Assembly (NCBI GenBank): GCA_029747015.1
Contig: JAKOGI010000820.1
Span: forward strand, 215,001 to 279,000
DNA: 64,000 nt
Reading direction: 5' to 3'
Origin: Carnegiea gigantea
Taxonomy: Eukaryota > Streptophyta > Magnoliopsida > Caryophyllales > Cactaceae
Shown here: piece by piece, positions 47,861 through 59,379 of the stretch
Position numbering within the stretch: the stretch's first letter is position 1
Layout of the letters: every line of letters begins with the position of its first letter
Made by a program: the position numbers and the translations under genes
The notes under the pieces: model-generated
Databases searched by the model: none
Seen by the model: the letters and a program-made list of their open reading frames with translations, nothing else
What the model was told of the DNA's origin: nothing

Positions 47861-48575
47861 GAAGGTTTTCTTGACTTCTGGTGCTAATTCTATCCTTTCT
47901 CAGATTCCGGTAAGGTATAAGGACCCCGGTTGCCCTACTGTATCTATAGTCATAGGAGGCCAACTCATTCACAGAGCATTGCTTAGGGCTCGTGTTAACT
48001 TGAAACCCTTTACTGAGTATGAGAGGTTAGAGTTAGATAAGCTGAAACCCACTAAGATGGTCATTCAACTGGCTAATAGATCAACTAGGGTGCTCAGGGG
48101 GATAATTAAGGATGTACTTATTAGAGTGGGTGAATTTATTTACCTAGTGGACTTTGTTGTGATTGAAACTAAGAAGGTGCCCAACTTAGTTAGTCAAGTT
48201 CATGTGATTCTAGAACATCCTTTCTTGGCCACTGCCAATGCCCTCATTAATTACAGGAATGATATGATGAGACTATCTTTTGGCAACATGACTGTGGAAT
48301 TAAACATCTTTAACATGCAAAGACAGCCTTCTAGATTTGATAATATGGAATTTTCTACTCTTAACTGGGTAGGGGATTCTGTATTCGATGATGCTTTTGA
48401 CGATGTATTTGCTACTGAGTATGAGTCATTTCTTATAGATAATGAGCCTAAATATGATGTGTTTGAGTCTGATGACTTGTGCTCTACTGCTGATTGTTTG
48501 CTCACTGCTGTGTCTAAATCTACTGTTGAATCTGTTTCCCCTATTGCTCTTGAATTGAAAACCCCTTCCTAATTC
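47861..48575 (+). pseudogene. pol-PR: Protease of the inner copy, active site lost
   Basis: One long open frame (47871-48572): KDPGCPTVSIVIGGQLIHRA, then LLRARVNLKPFTEYERLELD, QLANRSTRVLRGIIKDVLIR, GEFIYLVDFVVIETKKVPN, EHPFLATANALINYRNDM and an acidic tail. The DLGAS motif kept as DLAAS in the outer copy is reduced to RAR here (two codons shorter), so the catalytic aspartate is gone although the frame stays open. Confidence 0.8.
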
Positions 48576-49503
48576 TCTTAAGTATGCATTCCTAGGACCC
48601 ACTGATCCTTACCTGTCATTATTCATTCTGATTTGAACCGGAACCAAAAGGACAATTTGTTTTCCTTTCTTAGAGAGAACAAGGAAGCTCTAGGATGGAC
48701 TTTAGGGGATATTAAGGGTATTAGTCCTTTTGTGTAACATAGAATTCATTTAGAGGACAATGCTAAGCAGTACCGTGACCGTCAAAAGCGCTTGAATCCC
48801 ACTTTGCAGGAAGTAGTTAAGAAGAAAGTGTTGAAATGATTAGACCATGGGATTATCTATCCCGTTTCTAATAGTGAGTGGGTTAGCCTTATTCAAGTTG
48901 TTCCTAAGAAGACTAGTATTATTGTGATTAGGAATGATAAGAATGAGGTAGTCCCTACTCGAGTGCAATCTGGATGGTGTGTGTGTATACATTATAGAAA
49001 ATTGAATACTGCTACTAGGGAAGACCATTTTCCCTGCCCTTCTTGGATCAAATGCCAAAGAGGTTAGTTGAACATTCCTTCTATTGCTTTTTATATGGAT
49101 ATTCTAGTTATACCTAGATCTTTATTGCTCCTAACGATTAGGAGAAGACTAATTTCACCTATCCATTTTGGACATATGCTTTTAGAAGAATGTCGTTTGG
49201 ACTATGCAATGCCCCTAGTACCTTCAAAGATGCATGATTTCTATTTTCTCAGATCTAGTTGAGCAATGTATGGAAATTTTTATAGATGACTTTTCTGTGT
49301 TTAGATCTTCTTTTGATAATTACTTGTCTAATCTGAGAAAGGGGTTGGAAAGGTGTAGGGAGAAAAATTTGACTTTGAACTAGGAGAAATGTCACTTCAT
49401 TGTTAAAAAGGGTATAGTCTTAGGACATATTATTTCTCGAAATGAAATTGAGGCATACAAAGCTAAGACTGACCTGATTGTTAATCTTCCCCCTCCCACT
49501 TGT
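48576..49503 (+). pseudogene. pol-RT: Reverse transcriptase of the inner copy, broken but with FIDD
   Basis: Blocks: FLRENKEALGWTLGDIKGIS, LDHGIIYPVSNSEWVSLIQV, VPKKTSI, VQSGWCVCIHYRKLNTAT, EDHFP, then across frameshifts a tract equal to YGYSSYTQIFIAP, KTTFTYPFWTYAFRRMSFGL and CNAPSTF, and EIFIDDFSVF. The catalytic motif FIDD is at 49279-49290. It continues LERCREKNLTLN and KKGIVLGHIIS. Frameshifts near 48735, 49040 and 49230, plus stops, prevent a product. Confidence 0.78.
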
Positions 49504-50060
49504 GTGAGAGAGGTGTGGTCTTTCCTTGGACATGCTGGCTTTTATCATAATTTCATTAAGGACTTCAGTAAAATTGCAAAGCCTTTGTCTAATCTGCTAA
49601 CTAAGGATGTGCCATTTCATTTTTCTAAAGAGTGTCATGAGGCATTTTCTATGTTTAAGGAGGCCTTAACCTCTGCTCCTATTCTTCATCTTCCCATTTG
49701 GGGAGAACCATTTAAATTGACGCGTGACGCATTTGATTATGCTATTGGGGTTGTGTTAGGACAACTTATTAATCGAAAACCCCATGTTAGTTACTATGCT
49801 AGTCACACGTTGAATGATGCTCAGCTAAATTACACTGTTACTGAGAAAGAATTTTTAGCTGTGATCTTTAGTTTTGAAAAGTTTATATCCTATTTGATTG
49901 GGTCACATGTGATTGTCTATACTGACCACTTTGCCCTTAAGCACCTTCTTTCTAAGAAGGATGCTAAGCCTACACTTGTGAGATGGATTTGCTTTTGCAA
50001 GAATTTGACTGTGAAATCGAGCATAAAAAAGGCTCTAAAAACCTTGTAGCTAACCATCTC
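49504..50060 (+). pseudogene. pol-RH: Connection and RNase H of the inner copy
   Basis: A 181-residue open frame: VWSFLGHAGFYHNFIKDFSK, LLTKDVPFHFSKECHEAFSM, then RNase H with LTRDAFDYAIGVVLGQ (first aspartate kept), VSYYASHTLNDAQLNYTVTE and VIVYTDHFALKHLLSKKDAK. The end has a local frame change after RWICFCK, so the EYDCEIEDKKG-like tract is scrambled. The best preserved RNase H in the window. Confidence 0.85.
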
Positions 50061-51310
50061 TTTAGTATGCTCTGTGATAGAGAGAGTTAATCCAGTGTTT
50101 CTGAGTGTTTTTTTCGATGAGCAATTGTATGTTGTTCACCCTGATCCTTGATATGCTGATATTGTGAACTACTTAGTTGCTGGTAAGATCTCTAAGGGTT
50201 GGACTAAGAATAACAGAGATAGATTCTTCTACCTTGTGAAATTCTTTGTTTAGGATTACCCTTATCTGTTTAAGCACTACTCTCACCAAGTCTTTAGGAG
50301 GTATATTCCTGACCATGAGGTGAGAAGTGTCCTTTCTTTTTGTCACAACCAGGTATGTGGGGGACATTTTAGTGGTAGGAAGGCAGCAGCCAAGGTTCTT
50401 CAGTCTGATTTTTACTGGCCTACTTTGTTTAAAGATGCATTTGAGTACTGCAAGAGTTGCACTAGATGGCTGCAGTTGGGTAGAATAAGTAGGAGTGATA
50501 TTGTGCCACTGAACCTCATTATTATTATAGAGATTTTTGATGTGTGGGGTATTGATTTTATGACACCATTTTCATCTTCCTTTGGGAATGAGCATATTTT
50601 GTTAGCTGTGGACTATGTTTCTAAATGGTTGAGGCCATCTCTTCTAGGACCAATGAAGCTAAAGTCGTTGTGAAATCTCCTATGGAGAACATCAATGCCT
50701 TACTGAAGAAGTATTCCATAGTCTATTGGCTTGCTACTCCCTACCATCTCCAAACCAGTGGCCAGATTAAAGTGTCCAATTGACAGATTAAGCAGATTTT
50801 AGAAAAGACAGTGAGTAGCAAAAGGATAGACTGGGTTGATAAGCTGGTGAATACTCTTTCGGCGTATAGGACGGCTTTCAAATCTCCCTTAGGTATGTTA
50901 CCTTATAGGGTAGTTTATAAGCCTTGTAATTTACCTGTGAAGATGGAGCATAAAGCTTGGTGGGCCATTAAGAAGTTCAATTATGACTTGACTGAGGCAG
51001 GTGAGGAGAGACGACTGCAACTGAGTGAGCTTAATAAGATTAGGGCTAAGGCTTATGAGGGCGCTCGATCTTACAAAGGGAGGGCAAAGTTGTTTCATGA
51101 TCGACATATTTTTAGGAAAGAGTTTGCCCCGAGAATGAAAGTACTCTTGTATGACTCTGAGCTCCATCTATTTCCTAGAAAATTGTGGTCCCGATGGATG
51201 AGCCCTTGTATTACCTCACAAGTTTTTCCCTATGGTGCGGTTGAAGTTCAAGATCCTTAGAGTGGTGCCACCTTCAAAGTGAATGGCTAGCGTTTGAAGT
51301 AATTACTAGA
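50061..51310 (+). pseudogene. pol-INT: Integrase of the inner copy with an internal deletion
   Basis: The zinc-binding N-terminus is open at 50320-50470 (VLSFCHNQVCGGHFSGRKAA, KVLQSDFYWPTLFKDAFEYC, with the CC pair as CKSC). The core starts FDVWGIDFMTPFSSS (first aspartate) and NEHILLAVDYVSKW. At about 50690 the sequence jumps to the tract after IISDQGTHF, so the second catalytic aspartate is deleted. The tail (50811-51260) is open: WVDKLVNTLSAYRTAFKSPL, LPYRVVYKPCNLPVKMEHKA, FNYDLTEAGEERRLQLSEL, YGAVEVQDP. Confidence 0.8.
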
Positions 51311-52670
51311 GCTGCCGGGCCAAGAAGATGTGGAGTGTCTAATACTCCACGAACCGAGCCATGATTGGTGATTGTGATCTGAGATAGCTTGGGTGTACTT
51401 AGCACCTGATCTGGTTTGCTAGAAACTTCTTCTCTTCTCCTCTTCTTCTCTCTCTGTTTTTTTCTTTCTTTGTTTTATTCCAGTTTCTTTTTGTATAGTT
51501 GATTGATTTTCTTTTTATGTGTGTTGGTTGTTTTGTTTTTAAGTCTTGTATTTCTTTTTGAACATGTGTTTCCTTTTTAAATTTTTCTTTTTGGTCTTCA
51601 TGTATCTGTTCCACTCCCAATGAGGACATTGTAAGATTTTGGTGTGGGGGTGGGGTACCCATGTGTACATACTTTTTTTGAAAAATTTTGAAAAATCCAA
51701 AACGATTTTGGTTATGTTTTAGGGGGTTATACTCTTTCTCATTAGCTTGAATCCCCTACGCTTTAATTATTAGCTTGTATATAAGTAGGATGTGCGTGAA
51801 AAGTCTCCGGCCTCAGTGTTACATTCTAAGCCCTAATTCTAACTCCAGTTGTTTAGTATAAATTGCGCAATCCAATCCTTATTTATTCCTTCATCATTAT
51901 CTTTAAGTCTTAGGCTTCCATCAATGATTCTCCCACTTGCTTGTGACATGATTACAATGAAAAAAATGAAAAAAAAGGAAAATATATTATGAATAAAAAG
52001 AGAAAAAAAAGAGATGGAATAAAATTTGGAATGATAAGTATCTCTTTGAGGTATGCGCTACTGGGCGTTACCCTTTGAGGCATGTGGTACTGGGTATTAC
52101 CCTTTGAGGCAATATTACTAGTGGGAAAGCTTGCTTTCAATGCGAATATGATAATAATGTAGTTATGTCAGTTATGTGGGATTGAGTCTAATTCTGGTAA
52201 ATCTAGGCCTTGGGATGATGATACACTTGCACACGAGCACTAAGATGGATTCAGAATCTTGATGTTCGATGGGGTGAAAAATTAGTACTTTGATGTCATT
52301 TATGGGGTAGAGGGATTTGAAGTACATTCTATGCATATGTAGGTCAATAACTTGGTTACATGGGTGATTGAGTTGATTAGAATGTGTGCATATCTTCCTC
52401 TAATTCTGTACATATTAGCTTTGAGAAAAAAACCAAAAAAGTTTCCTTTTTGGTTTTAATTTTGTGGGTATTTCACTTGAAAACCATCAAAAGACCTCAC
52501 GCATCCACTTGGGAGACCGAGAGGTTTAAAGGACTTGCTGCACACACTAAATGCAACCGTGATTCCTACGACAGTGAGTTAGGACTTTCTTTTTCTTATT
52601 TTTCATTTTCTTTTAGTTAGTTTAGTTTGTTGTACTCGAGGACGAGCAAAATCTTGGTGTGGGGGTATTA
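51311..52670 (+). other. 3' non-coding region and polypurine tract of the inner copy
   Basis: Matches 54490-56364 of the outer copy. It holds two purine motifs: an internal GGTGTGGGGGTGGGGT (51641-51656), preceded by GAGGACATTG, and the terminal CTTGGTGTGGGGGTATTA (52653-52670), preceded by GAGGACGAGC, abutting the LTR. A TTTGAGGCATGYG-type motif repeats near 52046-52110. Confidence 0.7.
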
Positions 52671-54489
52671 TGTTCGTGCCAAAAATGTATTATTTTTACG
52701 ATACTTTTATACTCGATTTATGCTCGTTATAATTATTTTTTTTAAGGTTTTTATTTGATTTTGTTTGATTTTGCAGGTTTTGAATAATTATGGCAAAAAT
52801 GCAAGAAAATGATGGAAAAATGCTTAAAATGAAGAATTGGGCCAGATTGACTCGAACCCAACCCGAAGCCTTTTTTTTAGCCCAAAGAAAAAGAAACAAA
52901 TAATAAAAGGAAAACCTAATAATTCCACCCATTCCTCCCCCTCACGCGCGTGGCACGTGACATCTAAACCCCCCTCATTTCAACTTTTCTCTCCTCTCGG
53001 CTAACAGACCCCAGAACCTAGTAAACCCGAAACCCTGACCCCTGCTTCTCCATCATCGCCATCTTCTCGCTCTCTTTGACCACGCCAGCACATCCATCAT
53101 CTTCAACTGTCACCAGGTTTCACGCTAAGGGAACCAGCACCACACGTCAGTTGCATTATCTTTATTGTCCACCCCATCTGCAAATCAAGGGTAGCGATTG
53201 AAGGGCATTCGAGTATAAATCACCAATAGTTGGCACTAGAAAAGAGGTTAGGAGGTATTTAGGGTTGAAATAGTTTTAATTTTTGAAATTTAAGCTTGAA
53301 ATTCACATGTGTTTTTCGATTTTTCAGAGTTAGGTTTTGAAAATTTCAGTTAGGGTTTGATGTAATTCATATTTTCTGGTTGTAATTCATAGTTTTAGTT
53401 TATTTTTGCAGGGTTTGGATGTTGTTTTTGGTTAATTTTATTCATCCCCTCCCCTGTTTTCATCTTGATGACATGGCTATGGAGTTTCCACCATTAATGG
53501 TGATGGGTGAAGCTCCTTCTTGATTTGGTTGGTCTTGAGCTCTGTTTGTTCGTATCCCCTGTTCTAGGTTCTCAAGTTTGTTCACCTTCTTTGTTTGTTT
53601 GGTCTTGATTTCCCTTCCCAATAGCTTTGTTTTCTTGATTGGCAATGCAATTGTATCCTGTTTTCTTTAGTTTGGTTTATGCAGCTGTTCTGAGCCTCTG
53701 TTTCGATTGCTTATGCTCTGGCTGATGTCAGTTTAGTTCGATTTGGCTTCATGATTATGTTATGAACCTATGCTTTGCTTAGTTTGGTTGGCTAAATCCA
53801 AATCCCCACCCCCTTCTCTTGATTCTGATTTTAAAGTCCTGTTCGAAATGGTGGCATTTTATTCAGCATTTATTTGTTTTGGTTTAAGGTTGCCATGACT
53901 CTCTAAATGATCATACGGATTATGTTTGCTTTACCCTAAATTCCTCGCACCTGCTAAGTCAGTTTTATGTGTCGTTAATGGACAGTAAATGATTGAATGT
54001 ATTTGGGTTCATGGTGGCTTGTTCATGGCTGAATTCGTACTCAATATGCCCTGTTTTTAACCCCTCTGTGTTGGCTTGAAGTTGCCAAGCTCTGATAAGG
54101 CCATGTTGGATTGCTAGGCTTCGGATTGTTTGTTGATTCATATAGAAACTGAGAATGCTAATAGCTTTGGCTTTTCATAGATTTCATTGAGTTAGATTTG
54201 CTTTGGGTTAGATTGTTTATTGAGCAGTACTTTCTTTCTTTTGTTAAGCTAGATTCAATTAACTTTCTTTCTTTTGCTGGTTGTTTGATATAGATTTGCT
54301 TTGGCTTGTTATTTTCATTAAGTTAGATTTCATCAAGTATGTTTTATTAGTTTTAAGATAATTGATGATTAGATGAGCTCTTTTCCGTGACCTTAATCTC
54401 AACCCCATCCCCGAGGACACAACTCTCAAGTACTACGATGTCAGTCGTATACTTACAGCACTTCAGTTTTCACTCAGAATTATCGTACA
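52671..54489 (+). repeat. 3' LTR of the inner copy
   Basis: TGTTCGTGCCAAAAATGTAT to TTATCGTACA, matching 43359-45204 with scattered substitutions and small indels. Confidence 0.88.
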
Positions 54490-56364
54490 TTAGCACCCAA
54501 GGTTTGCTTGAAATTTTTTTTCCTTCCTCTCTCCTCTTTTCATTCTTTTCTTTTCTTTGTGTAAACTTGGCTACTGTTCTTTTCTTTTGTGTATATATGT
54601 TATCCATTTATTTTTGAGTCATGCCCTTTTTGTTTTGCCTTGTTTTTGCATATTTGTTTTTCTTTGTAGTTTTTATTTTCTATTTAATGTTTCTTTCGAC
54701 TCTCAATGAGGACATTGTCTGATTTAGGTGTGGGTGTGGGAAAACTTTGAACATTTAGGAAAAAAGTCAAAAACCAAAATATTTTGAAAATTCCAAAAAG
54801 ATTTTTGTTTTTGTTTTGTTTTTGGGGAATAGATGTGCTATTTCTGATTGACTATGTTCTCTTTTACCTTAGTGTTAGGTTGTATATAGATGTAATGTGC
54901 ATTGACAGAACTTAGTCCTAAAGTATGATGTTTGTACATGATGCTAACCCCGACATTGATTCTAAACAACCTTGACTTTGGGAGATGAACCCGTGAGATT
55001 TTGAACCTTAAAGACTAATTCAACATTTTTAGTCTCACATTTTTCTTTCATGTGTGTCTCTTTCATTATTACAACTCTAGAACTGATTCTTTTTGAAATC
55101 ACATTTAACATGTACATTATGATAATATGACAGAGGCATTCATTTGTTTTTATGAGTTACATAGCCAAATTGCCACCCTTGTGTTGAATTCTTACTCTTT
55201 GGGCATTGACCTTTTTTGTTATGAATCTTTCATTTTATCCCTTGGCCTACACACATTTTCCTACCTCCAAGCCAAGACTAGTGAGACAACATTTCATTAT
55301 TTGGAGCATAACTTTTGGGTATTTTATGAATTTGGTGGTTGATTTTGATTATATTATAGGAATGTTTCATTGTAACCATTTAGAAATTGAGTTGTATTGC
55401 TCTTGTACATGCCCGTTATTCATTTTATTTCATGAAAACTGAATGAAAAAGAAAGCAAGAAAAAAATGGAAAAAAAAAACAATTGGAAAAAGTTTCCAAG
55501 GAAAATTGAAAAAAGTTGAAAAAAAATTTCAAGAAATTTAAAAAAAAACGCGTTGAGAATAATAGTGATTAGCATGGATGCATCATGATACTCATTTCCA
55601 AAGTTCACTTTAGGTGTGTTCTTATATTTTGTTTTGAGAGAGTGTGTGATTATTATAGTTGGTGTGAGTGTTGATTGCTCATTAGCTATGGCTGTTAGTT
55701 CCTCATTTCCCAAATCATTTGTCCCGCTCTAACCCTTTATCCTTAGCCCTATTATAACTGTACTAATGTCCTATTGATTGTTGCATTGCATATTGCATCT
55801 TAGTGTTAAAGAATTGACAATCTTAGCAAGCCTATGGTAAATTGTATGATTAGAAGAGAGTTGAGTGAATCATGTTATATTTTAAACACATGAGTGGGAG
55901 TGTTCCACATTTCTCCTAAAGTGAGGTTCTACCAGTCACGCTTGTACATAATTTCTAAGGAGGGTGAAAGATTGTGTATAGATGTCATCAGTGGGGACTA
56001 GGTATCTCTTGATGTGTACATTGCGTTTATATGTGATCTAGTGATTCGGTTGCTTGAGTGATGTGATTGATTAGAATTTCCATATATTTTCCCCGGCATT
56101 GTGTATATAAGTTTCTGAAAAAAAAAAAAAAACCGAAAAGGTTTTGATTTTCTATTTTTGTTTTCTTTTATAAATTTTATGGGTACATCTTCTGCAAACA
56201 CTCACGAGACCTTACCCGTCCACTGGGGGAACCTAAGGGTTTAAAAGGCTTGTCGCAAATGCTAAGTGCAATCTTGATTCCTACGACAGTGAGTTAGGAT
56301 TTTATTTTCTATGATTTTAGTCCTCTTTTAGTCAGGATAAGCAAAACTTAGGTGTAGGGATATT
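54490..56364 (+). other. 3' non-coding region of the outer (truncated) copy
   Basis: Starts TTAGCACCCAAGGTTTGCTT, the continuation of the outer element (compare 51396 onward). It contains GAGGACATTG with GGTGTGGGTGTGG (54709-54741), and the run-in CCTACGACAGTGAGTTAGGA (56279-56298) also found at 52565. The purine tract before its LTR is weak (CTTAGGTGTAGGGATATT). Confidence 0.7.
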
Positions 56365-57250
56365 TGTTCAACCTGAAATTATGGTATTTTATACCCTTTT
56401 GTTGTTTAATAATTGCTCAAAATAAATAATTAAATTAGAATTTTTATATTATTGTTTATTTTTTTACAATGGGAAAATTTGGAAAAAAAAAGCAACTAAC
56501 TCAACGAATAGATCAAGTCAAGCAAGGAAAAAGGAAGATAAGAAAGAACTGAGCTTAGCAGCCATCTTCTCATTCTCCTCCCTCTTTTCTCTTTCTTGGT
56601 CCAGGAGAAGCCCAGAATAAAAGCCCAAGCGTGTGCCTCTTCTTTTCCCCCTGCTAGCGCCTTCGTTCTCTCTCTGGGCTTCTCTCCTTTCCTATGCCTG
56701 CCTGTCCAACTAGAGGCCCAAGCGCCCCCATCCTCCTTCCTTCTTTCGCATTTTTTCTTCCCTTCATTGGGCCTCGCCCAGTCGCGTCCCTACCCAGTCT
56801 GCCCCCAAGTTCCCAATGAAGCCTGCTCTCATTTAATTAATCACGCATTTGGCATGTGAGCTCGGTTCTTTCCCCAGCCCTTTTCTTCTTCTTCTTCTTT
56901 AGTTACCAACCAACCCTAAAGAAGAAGAAAAAAATTATAGGGCAGTTCTTCATCTTCCCCATAATAGCCATGACATCTTTATCTCTCCTTTATCATTTAT
57001 CATATTTATACTACCTTGTCGTTACCTTTCAGCATCATCATCAATTTGATGGTTTCAAATAATAAAGGAGAGTTTAATTTAGGATTAATGGGGGCAATTA
57101 ACAAGCTTCAGGGCAGCATTTTTAGGAGCCTTCAAAGGGGGTCGAAGACAAAGCACATAGGGAGGGCAGTAGAGGGTAGCAATTGGAGAGTAGGATTAAG
57201 TTTTATTTTCCTAGCTTCAGTTTTCATTTTTTGTGGGTTTTCCTTGTATT
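56365..57250 (+). repeat. Start of the 3' LTR of the outer copy, diverged
   Basis: TGTTCAACCTGAAATTATGG follows the purine tract in the place of TGTTCGTGCCAAAAATGTAT. Similarity to the inner LTRs fades after the first 100-200 bases, so either the copies belong to diverged subfamilies or the LTR is damaged. The right end is a guess. Confidence 0.4.
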
Positions 57251-57900
57251 TCAGTCATATCTAGGTTTTAGTTTGCCAAATTGAGGTTATCAAACTCTAA
57301 GATTCGAGAGATCCCATAGTGGAATGCTATTAAAGTTCGAGTTTTACTTCATCTCTATCTCATTCGACATTGCCGTGTTCTTCTCTATTTTAGGGAATAA
57401 TTTACTTTTTGGTACACAGAGGTTCTTAATGATTTTCAAAGCCCACTTTTTTAGATAAATATTTTTGGGATAATGTAGGTTTCGATGATGATTTTTCAGG
57501 GTATAAATGTTTGGGTTATAATATTTCTGGGGGACAAATATTTCTATTTTTGACCCTCAATTTTTTAAAATTACGAATTGGTCCCAACTATCCAAATATG
57601 ATTATTTTTAGCATTTTTTCTCCTTATAATGACTTTATTGGTACTAGTTATCACAATCTACTACTTATATCATAAATATTATATTTTTTGTGCTTAGTGG
57701 CCCACCATGCTTAGCAAAATAATTAAAGCTTAATTAGAGAGTTTCGACGATTATCTGAACTTAGTCGGCATTGGACTTCGGCGTTCCTCTATCTTTAGAT
57801 TTACAGAGATCGCTAATCTTAGCCCCACCTTCCTTAGATCAAGCATAGTGCAGACCGTCTCGTTTCTTACCTTGGACGGTAGTCACTAATTAATTTTTAC
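57251..57900. other. Unassigned junction between retroelement and viral copy
   Basis: About 650 bases with no coding domain or clear repeat partner. The junction to viral sequence lies somewhere between here and 57990. Confidence 0.4.
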
Positions 57901-57994
57901 ATATTTTTTAAAGGATAGTGAGACTTTAACTAGGAAATTATTATATTTCAAACATAAGATTCAATTGAATAACGCTCCCTGGTGGGAAACTTCT

Positions 57995-58000
57995 TTTATT
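57995..58000 (-). terminator. Poly(A) signal of the viral transcript
   Basis: AATAAA on the minus strand, about 165 bases downstream of the TATA box, close to the spacing known from other caulimovirids, where the signal sits in the leader and is bypassed on the first passage. Confidence 0.6.
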
Positions 58001-58163
58001 GAAAGCTTGAAAGTGGAAATATTATAAAGGAAAGATTTGAAGAGGGACTTAAACTACTAAGATCATTAGAGATTCTTGCTTATAAAGAAATGGAGAATCC
58101 CGACTTCTCTTTTGCTCAAGGATGCTCAAATCACTGTGTCCCTTCTCAGCAGTCGACCTCTCC

Positions 58164-58170
58164 TTTTATA
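58164..58170 (-). promoter_or_regulatory. TATA box of the viral genomic promoter
   Basis: TATAAAA within CCTCTATAAAAGGAGAGG on the minus strand, at the usual place after the last viral ORF. The start of transcription would be near 58135 (inferred from TATA spacing). Confidence 0.7.
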
Positions 58171-58198
58171 GAGGGTTGGGGGTACATATGATGCCTAG

Positions 58199-58259
58199 TG
58201 GCTACCGTACACAATGATTTTTCACATGGCTCCAGTACACACTCATGGCTTCAGTACAC
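58199..58259 (-). repeat. Three 14-bp repeats upstream of the viral TATA box
   Basis: On the plus strand TGGCTACCGTACAC (58199-58212), TGGCTCCAGTACAC (58227-58240) and TGGCTTCAGTACAC (58246-58259). They lie 30-90 bases upstream of the TATA box with regard to transcription, a typical place for activator sites. No binding factor is assigned. Confidence 0.75.
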
Positions 58260-58329
58260 TGCTTTATTTTATAGATCTGACACTTATCAGACTAGTACAA
58301 TAATGGAGTAACCACTTTTCAGACCTTTT

Positions 58330-58960
58330 AATGATGATAAGACTAGTCATCATTATTAAGATTCTGCATGCCTTCATCTCCAACTATATCTTCCAAACCA
58401 TCATTATTTGGATAATCATCAAAATCTTCATCTAATTGAAGATGCTTCGGATCTCATTTCTTGAATAATTTAAGAATATATTTCCTTCCCTTCTCTGACA
58501 GGAATTTTCCATTCTCTAACATCGAAGAGATAATCAAAAACATCTTCTAAAGTGGCTCCCTCTATTTTCATATATTCGCTAAACTCATCATAATAAGTGA
58601 AAGTAGTATTTCCGCAATGCATTAGTGCTGATAAATGTTAAAAAATCCAATGGCTCTTGCTAAGGTAGGATCAGTAACTAATTTCCGACATTCTGAATTC
58701 TATTCTTGTCGTTGGTCTTCAGGGTCGTCGAAATCAACTATCTGAACTAGATAATGAGCCAGTTTGGCTTTTCTTTTTTCATACTCAATTAAAGCACAAT
58801 GTACCTCCACATATAGACATCTACTATTTGAGATTTTGGTTGGACCATCAGGAGATGTAAGAATCCAATGGATCTTCTTAAACATGCATTGTTGGAGTTT
58901 AGTTAGTGTTGAGAAAAATGGGAACTTTGGATCTGGAAATTCCATAAAGTAAACTACCAT
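58330..58960 (-). pseudogene. Distal viral ORF, position of the translation transactivator
   Basis: An open stretch from 58960 to 58700 encodes 86 residues beginning MVVYFMEFPDPKFPF; further fragments follow in other frames to about 58330, ending with an acidic tract. It lies after RNase H and before the promoter, where cavemo- and solendoviruses carry the transactivator. No diagnostic motif was recognised, so the role is inferred from position only; it may also be the tail of the preceding polyprotein. Confidence 0.4.
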
Positions 58961-59379
58961 CCCATTCTCCTAGACTTTTATGACGGTGTCATTTATAGAG
59001 ATTGAATTTGCTGAAAACTAACACCACCAACTCCAGACCTATCAAGAAAGTAGATTGTGGTACTCCAGGATGCCCAAATATCATAGGAATAATGATGATA
59101 ATAATCGATGCAAGTTGCATACCATTCATTGAGACATTTTTTTTGACATAAGAACTTATTTTTTCTTGGATATCATAAGGACATCTTAGGTAATTAACTT
59201 GTAACTCTAGAAGGAAAAATCTTTAGACTATTAGGTAGGCGGAGAATAGTAGACCAAAATATGATCTACTTTTTGTAATTATCAATAAGGACTTTACTAA
59301 AAAGAGTAACCCATTCTAATAGTAATGGCATTTTATTATGGATTTCCTCTTTTTCTGGTAAGAATTCTGCTCTCATGAC

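Larger units (their letters stand above)
43359..54489 (+). mobile_element. Athila-type element (inner copy) with both LTRs
   Basis: LTRs 43359-45204 and 52671-54489, primer site 45211-45228, gag, protease, reverse transcriptase, RNase H, integrase, 3' non-coding region and polypurine tract. Target duplication: TTTGT on the left (43354-43358) and TTAGC on the right (54490-54494); the uninterrupted homologous site inside this very element (near 51396) is TTAGC, which supports both. Its gag holds a plastid insert. Coding domains are all broken. Confidence 0.88.
39585..57250 (+). mobile_element. 5'-truncated Athila-type element split by a member of its own family
   Basis: Left part 39585-43358 runs from late gag to the end of integrase; right part from 54490 holds its 3' non-coding region and the start of its 3' LTR at 56365. 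The halves join logically: the full copy in between has GTGTACTTAGCACC where this one has GTGTACTTTGT on the left and TTAGCACCC on the right. No 5' LTR, primer site or early gag exists. The right LTR limit is uncertain. Confidence 0.75.

Noticed and set aside
55127..55713. ORFs of 70-97 residues in the outer 3' non-coding region
   Set aside because: They are rich in F, L and K from simple sequence, and the region aligns with non-coding DNA of the sister element.
56596..57264. Three plus-strand ORFs of 68-87 residues
   Set aside because: CT-rich and low-complexity composition within an LTR-like block; no domain recognised.
57900..57995. Search for the viral tRNA-Met primer-binding site (TGGTATCAGAGC type)
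   Set aside because: Not found in the leader part present here; it would lie in the part of the genome outside this window or lost at integration.
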